This document shows, piece by piece, positions 37,938-49,191 of a DNA stretch of 53,819 nt. The number at the start of each line of letters is the position of its first letter. Position 1 is the first letter of the stretch. The stretch covers positions 1 through 53,819 of the forward strand of contig NW_004191409.1 in assembly GCF_000224145.3 (NCBI RefSeq), given 5' to 3'. The stretch comes from Ciona intestinalis. Lineage: Eukaryota > Chordata > Ascidiacea > Phlebobranchia > Cionidae. The position numbers were made by a program, and so were the translations under genes. The notes beneath the pieces are model-generated. The model was not told where the DNA came from. It worked only from the letters and a program-made list of their open reading frames with translations, and did no database searches.

Positions 37938-38786
37938 CACTGGCGTCGATTTATATGGTGCAGGGTATGCAGGCCTACCCTGACAATTTTGCAGGGGTTG
38001 CAGCAACCCCTGGATTTTCAAATTATTAAAGGAAATTATTCTTAAATTCTTCTTAAATAAATATATTTAACTTTATCAAACAATTACTTTATAGTAGTTA
38101 CGCAACACCTTCATTCTCCCAACGCATAAACTAGCCGTTTTTGTACCCTGCGCGGTTACCTATAACGGCTGCGTGTTACGTCAGACAAGTGTTTACGTCA
38201 CATTGATAATCGCAAAATCGCCAATTGTTACAGTAACAATTATATTATTCTGTGAGAATGTAATGTTTACTAGTCATTTCTACCTTTTAAATTTTGTCTA
38301 ACGTCTACTTCCAAAGCTGCTTTTCTCCCGAAGGCAATTCGAATTAAACTTAAAACACGCGGACCAGGAGAAAATTAAACTAAAGGAATAGGTGTTCTTT
38401 TTCTAAGACGCGCACATGCCATGAATCCCTAACAACAGTTGCGTGTAAAATCAATGTAATTTGGCTGTTAAACGTGCGAAAATGAACTACCTAAATCGGG
38501 TCGGTCACTGCTTTATATTTATATATGATATTTTCTTCAGCCAAGCAACATCTTTGTTACGAAATAGTAAGGATTCACGCGTGGATTCATTATGATGATA
38601 TTTACATGTTATATTGTAAGTTTTTTAAACACTTACCCGCAATCAACTGCCAGACTTATGTCATACCTTTTCTATTGAATGCCGCACACGTTATATGCGT
38701 GGTTTTACTTGTTCTACATATACCTACTTTCAGCTAACATAGTGTAATGTCGCAACCCCTACGTTTTTATAAAATCGACGCCACTG
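37938..38786. mobile_element. Non-autonomous hAT-like element with 8-bp target duplication
   Basis: The left end cactggcgtcgattt is the inverted repeat of the right end aaatcgacgccactg, one mismatch, with extended similarity just inside (gcaggggttgc / gcaacccct). The 8 bp tatataac occurs immediately outside both ends (37930-37937 and 38787-38794). An 8-bp duplication and CAgTGG-type termini fit hAT transposons. At 849 bp with no transposase ORF, it is non-autonomous. Confidence 0.85.
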
Positions 38787-38799
38787 TATATAACTCTTA

Positions 38800-38932
38800 A
38801 CGCATAAATATATAACAGATTTCTACAGTATAATAACAGGTATAACATACATACATAACACATCTATAAATACAACATATAAACATAACGCATATATAAA
38901 TAACTATCCAACAAACAAAAGACATTAGACAC

Positions 38933-38966
<34 letters not shown>

Positions 38967-39015
38967 CACTTAACACATAAATAAATAACACATACAGTAC
39001 AGTACAATATATGAT
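38800..39015. repeat. AT-rich microsatellite block
   Basis: Runs of acatataaa-like and atatatat units (longest at about 38936-38966), continuing the sequence context left of the hAT-like element. Confidence 0.85.
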
Positions 39016-39439
39016 ATACTGAATAACACAACCTCACTTTGTATGTTGACTACAAAGCAGGAACTTAACAGCAGGACAATCCACCCACATCCTAAACTCC
39101 ACATCTTCAAGACATGTATACACACCTGCACGCTTACTCATGCCTTAGTTAAACTAACAACAAAGTTTTTAATGCAGCTTATTTATTTGTTAAAAACACA
39201 ACTTCATAAAAAAGGGATTTTTTTAACACTCATTAAATTTTTACAAGTATTTAAAAAACTTATTTATGTAATACAAAACAAACACATTTTTCAGACAAAA
39301 ACAATCATTTTTTTTGTCAAAACTAACAATTTTTATAGATGATCAAATATTTATCAAATATTTGATTTGTTATAACATGCTTGTCTAGTTGGTTTATTTT
39401 TATTGTGCGCCAAAATTTAAATGCAAGGACGTGAACAGC

Positions 39440-39830
39440 GGGTTAACAGTATATGTTCTTTGCCAGCCATGGCACTGTTGGTTTACGCGCATGCCTTTGA
39501 CCAGTGGTCACTGATGGGTTGTCCAAATTGTCAGCCATACAGAAAACAGTCACTTACAAGTTTACATATGTGGTAACTTGTAAGCGGGCACGAGGTGTAT
39601 GAAACAGAACACCGTGTTATAACCACTGTCGGTCCCCGCCATGGTAACTTGTAAGCGGGCACGAGGTGTATGAAACAGAACACCGTGTTATAACCACTGT
39701 CGGTCCCCGCCATGCGAGGATAAATAGGTTACATATGTGGTAACTTGTAAGCAGGGACGAGGTGTATGAAACAGGACACCCCTGTTGAAGGCCTATCGTT
39801 TTCGGCCACGCGAGAATAAAGCATTCTTTC
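39440..39830 (+). repeat. SINE with three tandem tails
   Basis: A body fragment (gtggtcactgatgggttgtc) is followed by three tail units, each with gtggtaacttgtaagc or gtaacttgtaagc and gaggtgtatgaaaca, ending 34 bp before the lectin C stop codon. Confidence 0.85.
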
Positions 39831-39863
39831 TGTTGATGCCAAAGATTGTGAATCTTTTTACAA

Positions 39864-41787
39864 TCAGCCCTGTATGTCCAAATTGTAGATCTCATTATCT
39901 GGAATTGAAGCCAAATTTAATGTTGTAACTTCAAACATACTTTGTATATTTACCAACAAGCTGACGGTCGTTTTGAAGCTCGATTGCATTCCCTTGTTTT
40001 TTATCTTGTCCAAAGTTTTGGATCCTGTGGTGTTATTGCAAATATATTATTATTATAAACCTTCTTTTGGTAAAAAATAATAAAAAAGCTACGTTAACGT
40101 CAGTCTTTTTCTGTCAATTGCTGATTACGAAAAAACATTGTTTTTAAAAAATTAATTAAATTGGGGTGTATAAAGGCCCTAAATGGTGTTGTGTTGTTTT
40201 TAATTTTTGTTAAAGTCTTGAGTGACATTGTTTAAATACAGTCACACACTCACACTTATTGTCGTCAAACATTGGGAGCATTATTGAAGAATTGGATAAA
40301 TACAATATCGAATATACTTTGGCTCAGCTTGTTTATATAGACATATAAAAGTAAGGTAAAAACAGAAAAATACTACAATTGACACAAGGTGTATGAAAGA
40401 GAACACCCGTAATATAAAGACTGTCGTTGTTTCGCCAGCGCAAAGATAAAGCAAGTTACATTCGTTCATTTTAAAGTTATCTCACCTTTTAGTTTTGTAA
40501 CAATACATCATTATAAGCCCAATAATAAGCATTACTATTACAACAACTATTCCTATGATGTAATAATATGTTGGGCTTGATGATGTCACAGATGCGTTTG
40601 TCATTGTCTGTGTATTTACTTCCTGTGTTGTTGAAGTGTATGTGACATCAGTTGTTGTTTCAATGCTTGAACTAATGGGCTTAAATGGCCTTTGACAAAT
40701 ATATCTTCCCGGATTATTGCATTTATAATCATTCCACTGGTATGTTAGGTCAGTATATGGGTTGCCATGCAATGTACCAATCTGTACACATTCTTGTTCT
40801 TTTTTGTTAGGCTCATTCCCTCTCCAGTTGGTGTAGTTCATATTTGACCCATCATTCCATTGGAAATCTGTTTCAGCTGGCCCGGTCCGCTTTAAACCAA
40901 TGTAGTATGAGAAATAAGATTTACCTTTAAAAAACATTGTTTGATTGACCTTTTTTAATGCCATGTTATAGTGGTTAGAGTAGACCAGAGGATACCGAAT
41001 TCAAGGCTCAAATCTGCCATCATTGTGGCATATGTGTCCTTGGGCAAGTCACTTAACAGTAATTGCTCCAACCGTGTGGTCACTAATGGGCTGTCCAAAT
41101 TATCAACTATACAGAAAACAACAATCACCCACAAAGTTGCATACGCGGTAACTCGTAAGCAGGCACGAGGTGTATGAAACAAAACACCCGTGTTGTAACG
41201 ACTGTCGTTGCCACGCCATGCGAGGATAAATGAGTTACATACGTCCAAACGTAGTAACTCGTAAGCGGGCAAGAGGTGTATGAAACAAAGCACCTGCGTT
41301 ATAACGACTGTCGTTGCCCCGGCCCGCCATGTGAGGATAAATAGGTTACATACGTCGTTACGTGGTATCTCGTAAGCAGGCACGAGGTGTATGAAACAAA
41401 ACACCCGTGTTATAACGACTGTCGTTGCCACGCCATGCGAGGATAAATGAGTTACATACGTCCATACGTGGTAACTCGTAAGCGGGCAAGAGGTGTATGA
41501 AACAAAGCACCCGTGTTATAAAGACTGTCATTGCCCAATAAATTCATTGAACCTTGTTTACCTCTGGTTTGATTTATCTTCCCAACTAGGAAATCTTGAA
41601 CTTGTTTAGTTTTAATGCGAGCAAGTGTTGCGTTCATTGAGGTACAAGCACTAACTGCAGCTTGGGAATCTTTAATTTTCTCGCCATCATATATGAAATA
41701 TTGGTTTGTGCCAAGTGAATACCATATATCTTGTGCATGAACAAACCACGGTAAACTAAACAAAACGATTGTAACACAGAGCTGCAT
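39864..41787 (-). CDS. Lectin receptor C: C-type lectin receptor, short tail
   Basis: Four exons in phase give 256 aa: 41787-41562, 40924-40486, 40024-39954, 39898-39864. Exon 1 has a signal peptide (LCVTIVLFSLPWFVHAQ) and [20 protein letters not shown]. The 439-bp second exon encodes the rest of the lectin domain (SYYIGLKR, FQWNDGS, NEPN, QECVQI, QWNDYKC, YICQRP), a Thr/Ser-rich stalk and the TM helix (IIGIVVVIVMLIIGLIMMYC); paralogues A, D, E and F use two exons for this. EPN plus WND predicts calcium-dependent mannose-type binding. Two small exons give a tail ending EIYNLDIQG, with one tyrosine outside any standard ITIM or ITAM. The first intron is filled by SINE tails, 38 bp from the second exon. 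The two small exons are short but their splice sites and phases fit exactly. Confidence 0.82.
40960..41540 (+). repeat. SINE with about four tandem tail units, inside lectin C intron 1
   Basis: Head remnant (catgttatagtggttagagt), body (ggcaagtcacttaacagtaa), then units of roughly 100-120 bp each carrying gtaagc(g/a)ggca(c/a)gaggtgta and gttacatacgtc. Confidence 0.88.
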
Positions 41788-41842
41788 CTAAATTGTTGAC
41801 ATCCGTATAATATATCAGTGTAAGTATTAGTTGGAGATACAC

Positions 41843-41953
41843 CTCATGCTCGTGTGTCTTCTTACACACCAGACACCCATGGTGTATCCATACACCTCAT
41901 GCTCACTGTCAAGTTATAACATGGGTGTCTTCTTATACACCAGACACACATGC
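41843..41953. repeat. Minisatellite, same family as 5016-5165
   Basis: Units of gtgtcttcttacacaccaga, ggtgtatccatacacctcat and actgtcaagttataacatgg. Confidence 0.8.
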
Positions 41954-42270
41954 ATATAAAACATGTCAATCTAAGATATACATACAACATCTTCCATTTG
42001 ATTCCCATCTATAAGTCCTGCCTTTACGAAGCCTACTTTGCAATCTTTACTACAGTACAAGCTACACACACCGACGTCACAATAGCGCTGTTGCTACCAC
42101 CTTTCACTTTTTAAGTTACCAAGCTCACGTTTTTTTAAGGCAGGAAATTAGCTCATTTAAGTTTATAAGGAAGTACCCTTGTTGGAGTATACGGGTTTAC
42201 ACGCTGCTACAATGTAGGTCTGTACCCTAGCAAATGTATAGTTAGCATACAATATTCCATACTATATATT

Positions 42271-42467
42271 ACAGTGGTGTGGGGGAAGATGGGACAATTT
42301 TTAACTCGATTTTCTCGACCCATTTAGTAGTAAACAATGAATATTCAAATAATTATGAAACTATATCCTCACGACTTATATAGACCGTTGTTAATTGTTT
42401 AAAACACGATCAGGATATTTGGATATTATGTGCTAAAGATGTCCCATCTTCCCCCACCCTACTATAT
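42271..42467. mobile_element. TIR MITE copy
   Basis: Left gtgtgggggaagatgggaca, right gatgtcccatcttcccccac, interior aaacacgatcaggatatttg. Confidence 0.85.
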
Positions 42468-42774
42468 ATTCGTTTTATTTTACCCTGTAAGTTATGACAC
42501 GTATGTGTAGAGACATTTCGTGTTAATGTGAACTGTATCAGCGTATATTTTCACACTTGTAGATTGGGTCGGTTTAACGCTGGCGTATCCGTAGTAAATG
42601 ATCATTGCTTTACCTATAAATGAACATAAATTGACAAACACTGCGATCATTGGTTATTTATGGACAAATATTCAAGCTCGGGATATGGGTTTTTCGCAAG
42701 ACCCATACTGTAGCTTGTTCTATTGCGCTGGACCTAAAAATTGTTCCCAATGTAGTAAATTGTCAATTTGTAAG

Positions 42775-42990
42775 TAGCGGTTTTACCCTGGGTGTTAGAG
42801 TAATAGACCTACATCCCAGGTCTCAGGTGTGCCCCACTTAAGACCTCACTCTTTTAGAATACAGTCTCTATTATTGAGTGTCCATAAACTGCCTCATTGT
42901 TGTCTAGACTCTAGACGGTAGCACCCTGGGTGTTTGGGTAATAAACCTAAATCCCAGATGTGCTTCTCTGAAGACCGTGCCCTTATAGAA
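42775..42990. repeat. 131-bp-family repeat, about 1.6 copies
   Basis: Contains agacctacatcccaggtctc, ctattattgagtgtccataa and ggtagcaccctgggtgtttg. Confidence 0.8.
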
Positions 42991-43103
42991 TTCCATTAGC
43001 AATCTATATAAACAGTTCTGGGGGAAAGGGCATTTCCCGATTTATTGGGCTAGAGTTTTGTCGGTTATGACATTTGCCCATTCCCTGTTGCTCCAATGCC
43101 TCT

Positions 43104-44554
43104 CTATGGCAGTTCTGGATTTTCAGAATCATCAATTGATTCGTACGCCCTTTCCGTTGAGTGCGACGCCTCACTGGTGCGTCGTGGCAATGGCTGCAAA
43201 TATCCGTCATCTGAAGGGTTCGTGAACACTGGGTCATAACCGTCGCCATGATCTGGAAGGATCGGTTCAAGATGCAGCTCTTGTTGTGGGGGAGGGGGTG
43301 CAATGACGCCATTTTTTCTAAAACAGAAGTTTAATTAATTGTTGGTCGCGATATCTTAAAACTCAGTTCTAGCAACTTACCTTCGTGTCTTACAGTAAAT
43401 CCAGATTCCAATAATAAATACGACGCTCGTTCCAACAATACTTCCTAATAAGTATAGGACGACATGGATTGTTGAGAATTCACATTTTGCTCTCATTTGT
43501 TCTAGTGGATCGTTGTTTGTTGTTGTTGTGGAGGCCCTCTGTGTGTCTCTTGGTGTTTGTTGTTGGGTCGTTGTGTCTTTTTCTGTGTGCAATGACGTAA
43601 TTTCGTTTCTTTTAAATTATAAACGCTTGGTGTGACTTTTATGACGTCATACTCAACGCGCAGGGGATCCCGCGGCACACCGGATGCAGAGCACTGGTTT
43701 AGGTAATGGTTTATATTTACGTTGTTAGAACTACAGTGGAATAAGCAGCCACGCTTTTCCATATATTCACCCATAGCCTGTTTTAAAACGACTGTTGTTT
43801 TAATTAATATAATCTTGGTTATCGTAATCGATGGATAAATAGGTTTATGTTGTTAACGGTAATCCAGTGTTTTCCAAACGAAGGGTGATTTCCTACCAAG
43901 GAATTAAAATTGTGAGGGGGAAATTTGATTAGAATATTGGCTGTAAAAGTCCACAGGATAAAAGGTGTGGAACCACTGGGGTAAACCTGTATTACTTTAT
44001 TATAAACCAAAAGTTAACACTGACATTACTCACCTACTCTACGTTCACATATGTATCGCTCAGTCCAGGAACAAGGCGCATCATTCCATTTGTCACGGTC
44101 TTTATAAATGAACGTATAGTAAAGCACAACGCAATTTTCATTTCCACCCCAATTATTCGGTTCGCCAGAACGCCAATTCGTATAACCTGACGTCACTACC
44201 GTCCCATCATTCCACTGGAATCCTGTTGAACTTGCATCGATTCGTGTCAACCCAATGTAATAATAGCCCGAAGCTGCATGTAACAAACACTTGTAACTTT
44301 GTATACTTAACTATATAATAATGAATACCTTGATTGAACAATTTTATTTTCTCCAGCACAAAATCTTGAACTTGTTTAGTTTTAATGCGAGCAAGTGTAG
44401 CGTTCATTGAAGTACACGCACTAACTGCAGCTTGGTAGTTAGCATACCCAGTGCCTATATAATACTCGTTCGTACCAAGTTGATGCCAGGTAACTTGTCC
44501 TTTGCATATCACAACCAAACAGAAAGAAACAACGAAAAGCAGCCAATTCTTCAT
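43104..44554 (-). CDS. Lectin receptor D: C-type lectin receptor with two DGY tail motifs
   Basis: Four exons in phase give 293 aa: 44554-44329, 44273-44034, 43582-43381, 43317-43104. Architecture as in A: signal peptide, lectin domain (YYYIGLTR, GEPN, GGNENC, KWNDAPC, YICERR), a Thr-rich stalk ([20 protein letters not shown]), a TM helix ([17 protein letters not shown]) and KTRR. EPN with WND predicts calcium-dependent mannose-type binding. The tail starts with one [12 protein letters not shown] segment, then diverges from A and E: GDGYDPV, DDGYLQPL and AYESIDD. GDGYDPV fits a hemITAM-like DGYxx(hydrophobic); DDGYLQP has the acidic DGY context but Pro at +3; YESI is a YxxI motif. The acceptor, donor and phase of every exon match its paralogues. 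Exon 3 starts after a cacacag acceptor in the same place as in A, E and F. Confidence 0.87.
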
Positions 44555-44805
44555 TCTAACTGCAACTGTACAGACTGTCGTGCCGTATACTGACTGCTAA
44601 TTTATTACAGCTATGTTTTTACACCATATAATATAAGCAATGCCTAAGATTCAAAAACTTAAAACTATAAAGCTGCGATGACCAACACTCTGAACAACCA
44701 AGCCAATGATTAACCAACATGCCAATTCTTATCGAGACTGAGTAAAAAGCCGGTACAGTTACTCTATTTGGATAAGAGTTGCGATGCCATTTAGGAGATA
44801 CAAAT

Positions 44806-45057
44806 ATAGTAGGGGGGAAGATGGGACACGTTTTCATTCTATTTTCTCGTCCCATTTGGTAGTAAACAAAGAACATTTAAAGTATTATAAAACCGTATCC
44901 TTACGACTCCCATAGAAAGGACGAGAAAAGAATAAAAAAAGAATTATAAAACTGTATCCTCACCACTCCCATAGACCACTGCTAATTGTTTAAAACACGA
45001 TCGGGATATTTAAATATTATGTGCTAAAGGTGTCCCATCTCTCCCACCCTACTCTAT
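44806..45057. mobile_element. TIR MITE copy with internal duplication
   Basis: Left tagtaggggggaagatggga, right ggtgtcccatctctcccacc. The block aaaccgtatccttacgactc / aaactgtatcctcaccactc occurs twice, making this copy longer than the others. Confidence 0.8.
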
Positions 45058-45284
45058 ATTTGTTATATACAGTGGTGTGTGATAATATGGGCAAAGTTAG
45101 AACAATATATCCCATTCTATATATGATATTTTAATTTACACTACGTTATGACACGTTAGAGACATTTCGTGTTTATGTCAAAAGTACAGCGTAGATTTTT
45201 AACTCTTTTAGATTGGGCCGGATTAACGTTGGCTTATCCATATACAAACCATACCCTTTTATTAGACATTGTACTATTTAATAA

Positions 45285-45690
45285 TATCTGGCGGAACGGT
45301 TACCGCGCATGTCTCCTGCCCAGAGGATAGGGGTTCGACGTTGCTACCATTGTGGGTGTATACACCCAGCACATATATGTGCTATTGGGCTGACCTCTTT
45401 ATCGCGGCAGCTTATTCAAGCCGGTGGTTCCTTATGCGTTGTCTAAATTGTCAGTCATACAGAAACACAATCAACCAATGTTACATATACGTGGTAACTT
45501 GTAAGCTGGCCAAGGTGTATGAAACACAACACCCGTGTTATAACGACTGTCGTTGCCCCGCCATGAAAGGAAAAATAGGTTACATACGTGGTAACTCGTA
45601 AGCTGGTACGAAGTGTATGAAACAGAACACTCAAGTTAAAACCAACGTTAAACGACTGTCGTTACCCGGACACGCTAGGATTAATAAGTT
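45285..45690 (+). repeat. SINE copy with two to three tail units
   Basis: A tRNA-like head (ggcggaacggttaccgcgca; ggataggggttcgacg) is followed by the body and tails with gtaactcgtaagctggtacg. Confidence 0.8.
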
Positions 45691-46018
45691 ACATTTGTTC
45701 AATAAAGTCGTAGATAATTTATTCGGGTCATATTTTGATAAATATCTCTGAAGCTATGACGTACCAATCTATATAGGTACCAGTTTATATACAGCAGATC
45801 ACTTGTATATACGCGCAGTATGCAGCTATACGTTTTATGGCAGAGCTATAAATGAAAAAGCTAAAAGACATCGGTAGCATGTGGTCTAAAAAGAGAGAAG
45901 TTCCTCATTTAACCATAGATATGGTTTAACTTTTATAAAGTAAACAAAATATCGCCGAGTCAGACATTCGTTGGTATCACGTATGGCGTAACCATTTTCA
46001 TTATCGTGACGTATAGGT

Positions 46019-47660
46019 TCAAGATACAGGCCTTAATTGTTGGGGGGGAGGGGGTGCAGTGACGTCATGTTGTGCCTGATTATGTTGATTTGTGACGTTA
46101 TAGTAGTGACGTATCGGTTCAAAATGCAGCCTTTGTTGTGGGGGAGGGAGTACAGTGACGTCATGTTGCACCTGATTTTGTTGATTTGTGATGTCATAGT
46201 AGTGACGTATCGGTTCAAAATGCAGCTCTTGTTGTGGGGGTGGGGGTGCAATGACGTCATTGTTTCTAAAACAGAAATTTAATTAATTGTTGGTCGCGAT
46301 ATCCTAAAACCCAATTCAAGCAACTTACCTTCGTGTCTTACAGTAAATCCAGATTCCAATAATAAATACGACACTCGTTCCAACAATACTTCCTAATGAA
46401 GACATGACGACATGGATTGTTGAGAATTCACCCGATGTCTTCATCTGTTCTAGTGGATCGTTGTTTGTTGTTGTTGTGAAGGCCATCTGTGTGTCTGTTG
46501 GTGTTTTGTCGGTACTCTGTGTGTCTGTTGTTGTTTGTTGTTGGGTCGTTGTGTCTTTTTCTGGGTGTAATGACGTCATGTGGTTTCTTTCAAATTACAA
46601 ACGCTTTGCGTATAGCTTAGATAATTGTTTATATTTACGTTGTTAGAACTACAGTGGAATAAACAGCCACGCTTTTCCATATATTCACCCATAGCCTATT
46701 TTAACGACTGTTGTTTAATCAATATAATCTTGGTTATCGTAATCGATGGATAAATAGGTTTATGCTGTTAACGGTAGTCCAGTGGTTTTCAAACAAAGGG
46801 TAATTTCCTACCAGGAGAAAATTTTGCAATTTGCAGGAGGTATTTAGTTCCCCCAATAAAATTAAGTTTGTCCCACGCTGGTTTTCACATACATATCACT
46901 TATCAAAAGTTAAGAATGTGAAGTGGAACTTTAGATGCTAATTGCTATTAAGAGTTAGGGTTTCACTTCTAAGATATAAATATTAATGTTAACAAGTTTT
47001 AAAAAAAATTTGTAGGGAAATTAGATTTGAATATCGAATATAAGGGTCCACAGGATAAAAAGGTGTGCAATCGCCGGGGTAATCCCTAATTATCTTGTTA
47101 TGTATCAAAAGTTAACCAAGCATTACTCACCTACTCTACGTTCACATATGTATCGCCCATTCGCTGAACAAGGTACATCGTTCCATTTGCCATGCCATAA
47201 AGAACTGATGGTTGCATAAACCAGCTCGACGCAATTTTCATTCCCACCCGCATTATTTGGTTCACCAGAACGCCAATTCGTATAACCTGACGTCACCATC
47301 GTTCCGTCATTCCACTGGAATCCTGTTGAACTTGAATCGATTCGTTTCAACCCAATGTAGAAAACTGCCCGTATGACACCTGCAAGTAACAAACACTTGC
47401 AACTTTGTATACTTGACTATATAATAATGAATACCTGGATTCAACAATTTTAACTTCTCCATCAGAAAATCTTGAACTTGTTTAGTTTTAATGCGAGCAA
47501 GTGTAGCGCTCATTGAAGTACACGCACTAACTGCAGCTTGGTAGTTAACCCCAACACCAGTGTAAATATAATACTCGTAACCAAGTTGATGCCAGGTAAC
47601 TTGTCCTTTGCATATCACAACCAAACAGAAAGAAACAACGAAAATCAGCCAATTCTTCAT
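46019..47660 (-). CDS. Lectin receptor E: C-type lectin receptor with truncated repeat tail
   Basis: Four exons in phase give 317 aa: 47660-47435, 47379-47131, 46560-46329, 46265-46019. The lectin domain has [31 protein letters not shown] and YICERR, so it should bind calcium and mannose-type sugars. The stalk is the longest of the group ([30 protein letters not shown]). TM helix and KTRR as in D. The tail contains three copies of the 32-residue module: two complete, with [12 protein letters not shown] or [11 protein letters not shown] followed by YYDI or YYNV, and a third that ends at [11 protein letters not shown]. The third is cut by a 4-base length change relative to the others (about 46027-46038). 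Beyond it the old frame would read YLEP and NGYAIR, so the terminal DGY motif of A is gone. One codon is missing in exon 1 (HQLGYEYY). Confidence 0.85.
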
Positions 47661-48330
47661 TCTAACCGCAACTTTATTACAGATATGACTATTGGTAGCA
47701 TCTATAATATAAGCAATGCAGAAGAATTAAAACTGAGGAAATTATTACTGTAGCCACATTGTGAGTTGTAAAACTACAAACGGGAACAAACTCTGAGACT
47801 CCCTCCAAAGCTTACCCTAAACATAACATAACTTTTCTTTCCTTAATATAACATAAAATCTCTTCGAAAACGATAGCGAAGATCATGTTATTTAAAGAAC
47901 GAGGAGAAGGGAATCAACGCAGCCAAACAACAATTGCTAAAACCCGCTATGGGTAAACGGTGTGGAAAAGAGCATCAGATAAAAAGCGTGGCTGTTGAAC
48001 CCGAACGTGAGTATTCTGTTGAATCTAAGCGTAGCTTTTTTACCCGAGCCTGCTCGATAACACCGTAGTGGCTTGATGCAACCGAAACTGGCAGGGACAT
48101 GTCAACGTTAACAAGCTGGAACGGTCAAAGTAAATCTTTTTTTATAACAACAACAACAAGAACAACTGTTCGACGAAAAAGGATCTATATGACCAGCACT
48201 ATAACCGTGCTCAAAAAGACCGCAATTTGAGGTCAGCTTAGGCATATGGCGGGCTTTTACGAGCCCTTGCCCGGCCGCTATGCAAGATTTTGCCCGATAT
48301 TATGTGACTTACGGATAATGGAATATAGGA

Positions 48331-48525
48331 TACAGTATGGTGGGGTAAGATGGGACACCTTTAGCGCATAATGTCCAAATATTCCGACAATGTTTTAAAC
48401 AATTAACAACGGTCTATGGGAGTCGTAAGGATACGCTTTTATAATTCTTTGAATGTTCTTTGTTTACTACCAAATGGGACGATAAAAGAATAAAAGGTGT
48501 CCCATCTTCCCCGACCATACTATAT
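48331..48525. mobile_element. TIR MITE copy
   Basis: Left gtatggtggggtaagatggg, right ggtgtcccatcttccccgac, interior caacggtctatgggagtcgt and tgttctttgtttactaccaa. Confidence 0.85.
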
Positions 48526-48926
48526 GTAAAGTTACGATGGTATATATGATATATATAGTTACGGATGGTGGTGTATTGCCCATACCGACCTTACACCAAG
48601 GTGTCAACAATTACACACAAGTTATCACGTTTATCGAAACTTACTGTTTGTTATTTAATTGTGCATAACTGTTTAAATCTAGAGTTTATTGTTTTGCTGT
48701 TTCTCTTCGTCAATCAGTTAAGAACGCCCCGCATTGTTGTCGCCTTCCAGCAGAAATCGTGAGACGCGCGCGTTGATTATGATTGTAACGTCACAGTAGT
48801 AACTCTGGTCTATACAATGGTTAGTTTAGAGTGAAACACACAGGCAGTGAGAATGAATACGCATTGTTAAACCTTAATGGATCTTCCTTCGGTGAGTCTG
48901 TGTTTTATGATATTGTAACGTGTTCA

Positions 48927-49191
48927 TATAGTGGGGGGGAGATAGGACACCTTTTCATTCTATTTTCTGGTCTCATATGGCAGTAAAAAAGAACATTCAA
49001 AGGTGGGAGGAAGATGGGACACTTTCAGCACATAATGTCCGAATATCCTGATCGTGTTTTAAACAATTAACAACGGTCCATGGGACTCGTCAGGGTACGG
49101 TTTAATATTTTTTTAAATGTTCTTTATTTACTACCAAATGGGAGGGGAAAACAGAATGAAAAGGTGTCTCATCTTACCCCATCCTACTATA
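48927..49191. mobile_element. Compound MITE: one copy inserted in or fused to another
   Basis: A left end (tagtggggggagataggaca-like) and partial interior run to about 49002, where a second left end begins (ggtgggaggaagatgggaca); one right end (ggtgtctcatcttaccccat) closes both. Confidence 0.75.

Larger units (their letters stand above)
37777..39863. other. Intergenic lectin C 3' side to lectin B 5' side
   Basis: It contains (TA)n-rich microsatellites, an 849-bp hAT-like element (37938-38786), a plus-strand SINE tail array (39440-39830) and AT-rich unique sequence. No coding gene seen. Confidence 0.65.
41788..43103. other. Intergenic lectin C 5' side to lectin D 3' side
   Basis: A minisatellite (41843-41953), a MITE (42271-42467), the lectin 3'-flank homology (about 42600-42730) and 131-bp-family repeats (42775-42990). 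No gene seen. Confidence 0.6.
44555..46018. other. Intergenic lectin D 5' side to lectin E 3' side
   Basis: The first 45 bp match the A/F promoter immediately upstream of the ATG only (acagttgcagttagaatg, reverse strand); further upstream differs. A MITE is at 44806-45057, a SINE at 45285-45690, and 45780-46018 is lectin 3'-flank homology. Confidence 0.6.

Noticed and set aside
38797..38991. Minus frame rich in I/Y/V as a membrane protein
   Set aside because: Encoded by the TA/ACATA microsatellite; composition is simple repeat.
43502..43774. 90-codon minus frame starting MGEYMEKRG as a separate gene
   Set aside because: It overlaps the stalk exon of lectin D in another frame; kept only as a possible alternative exon.
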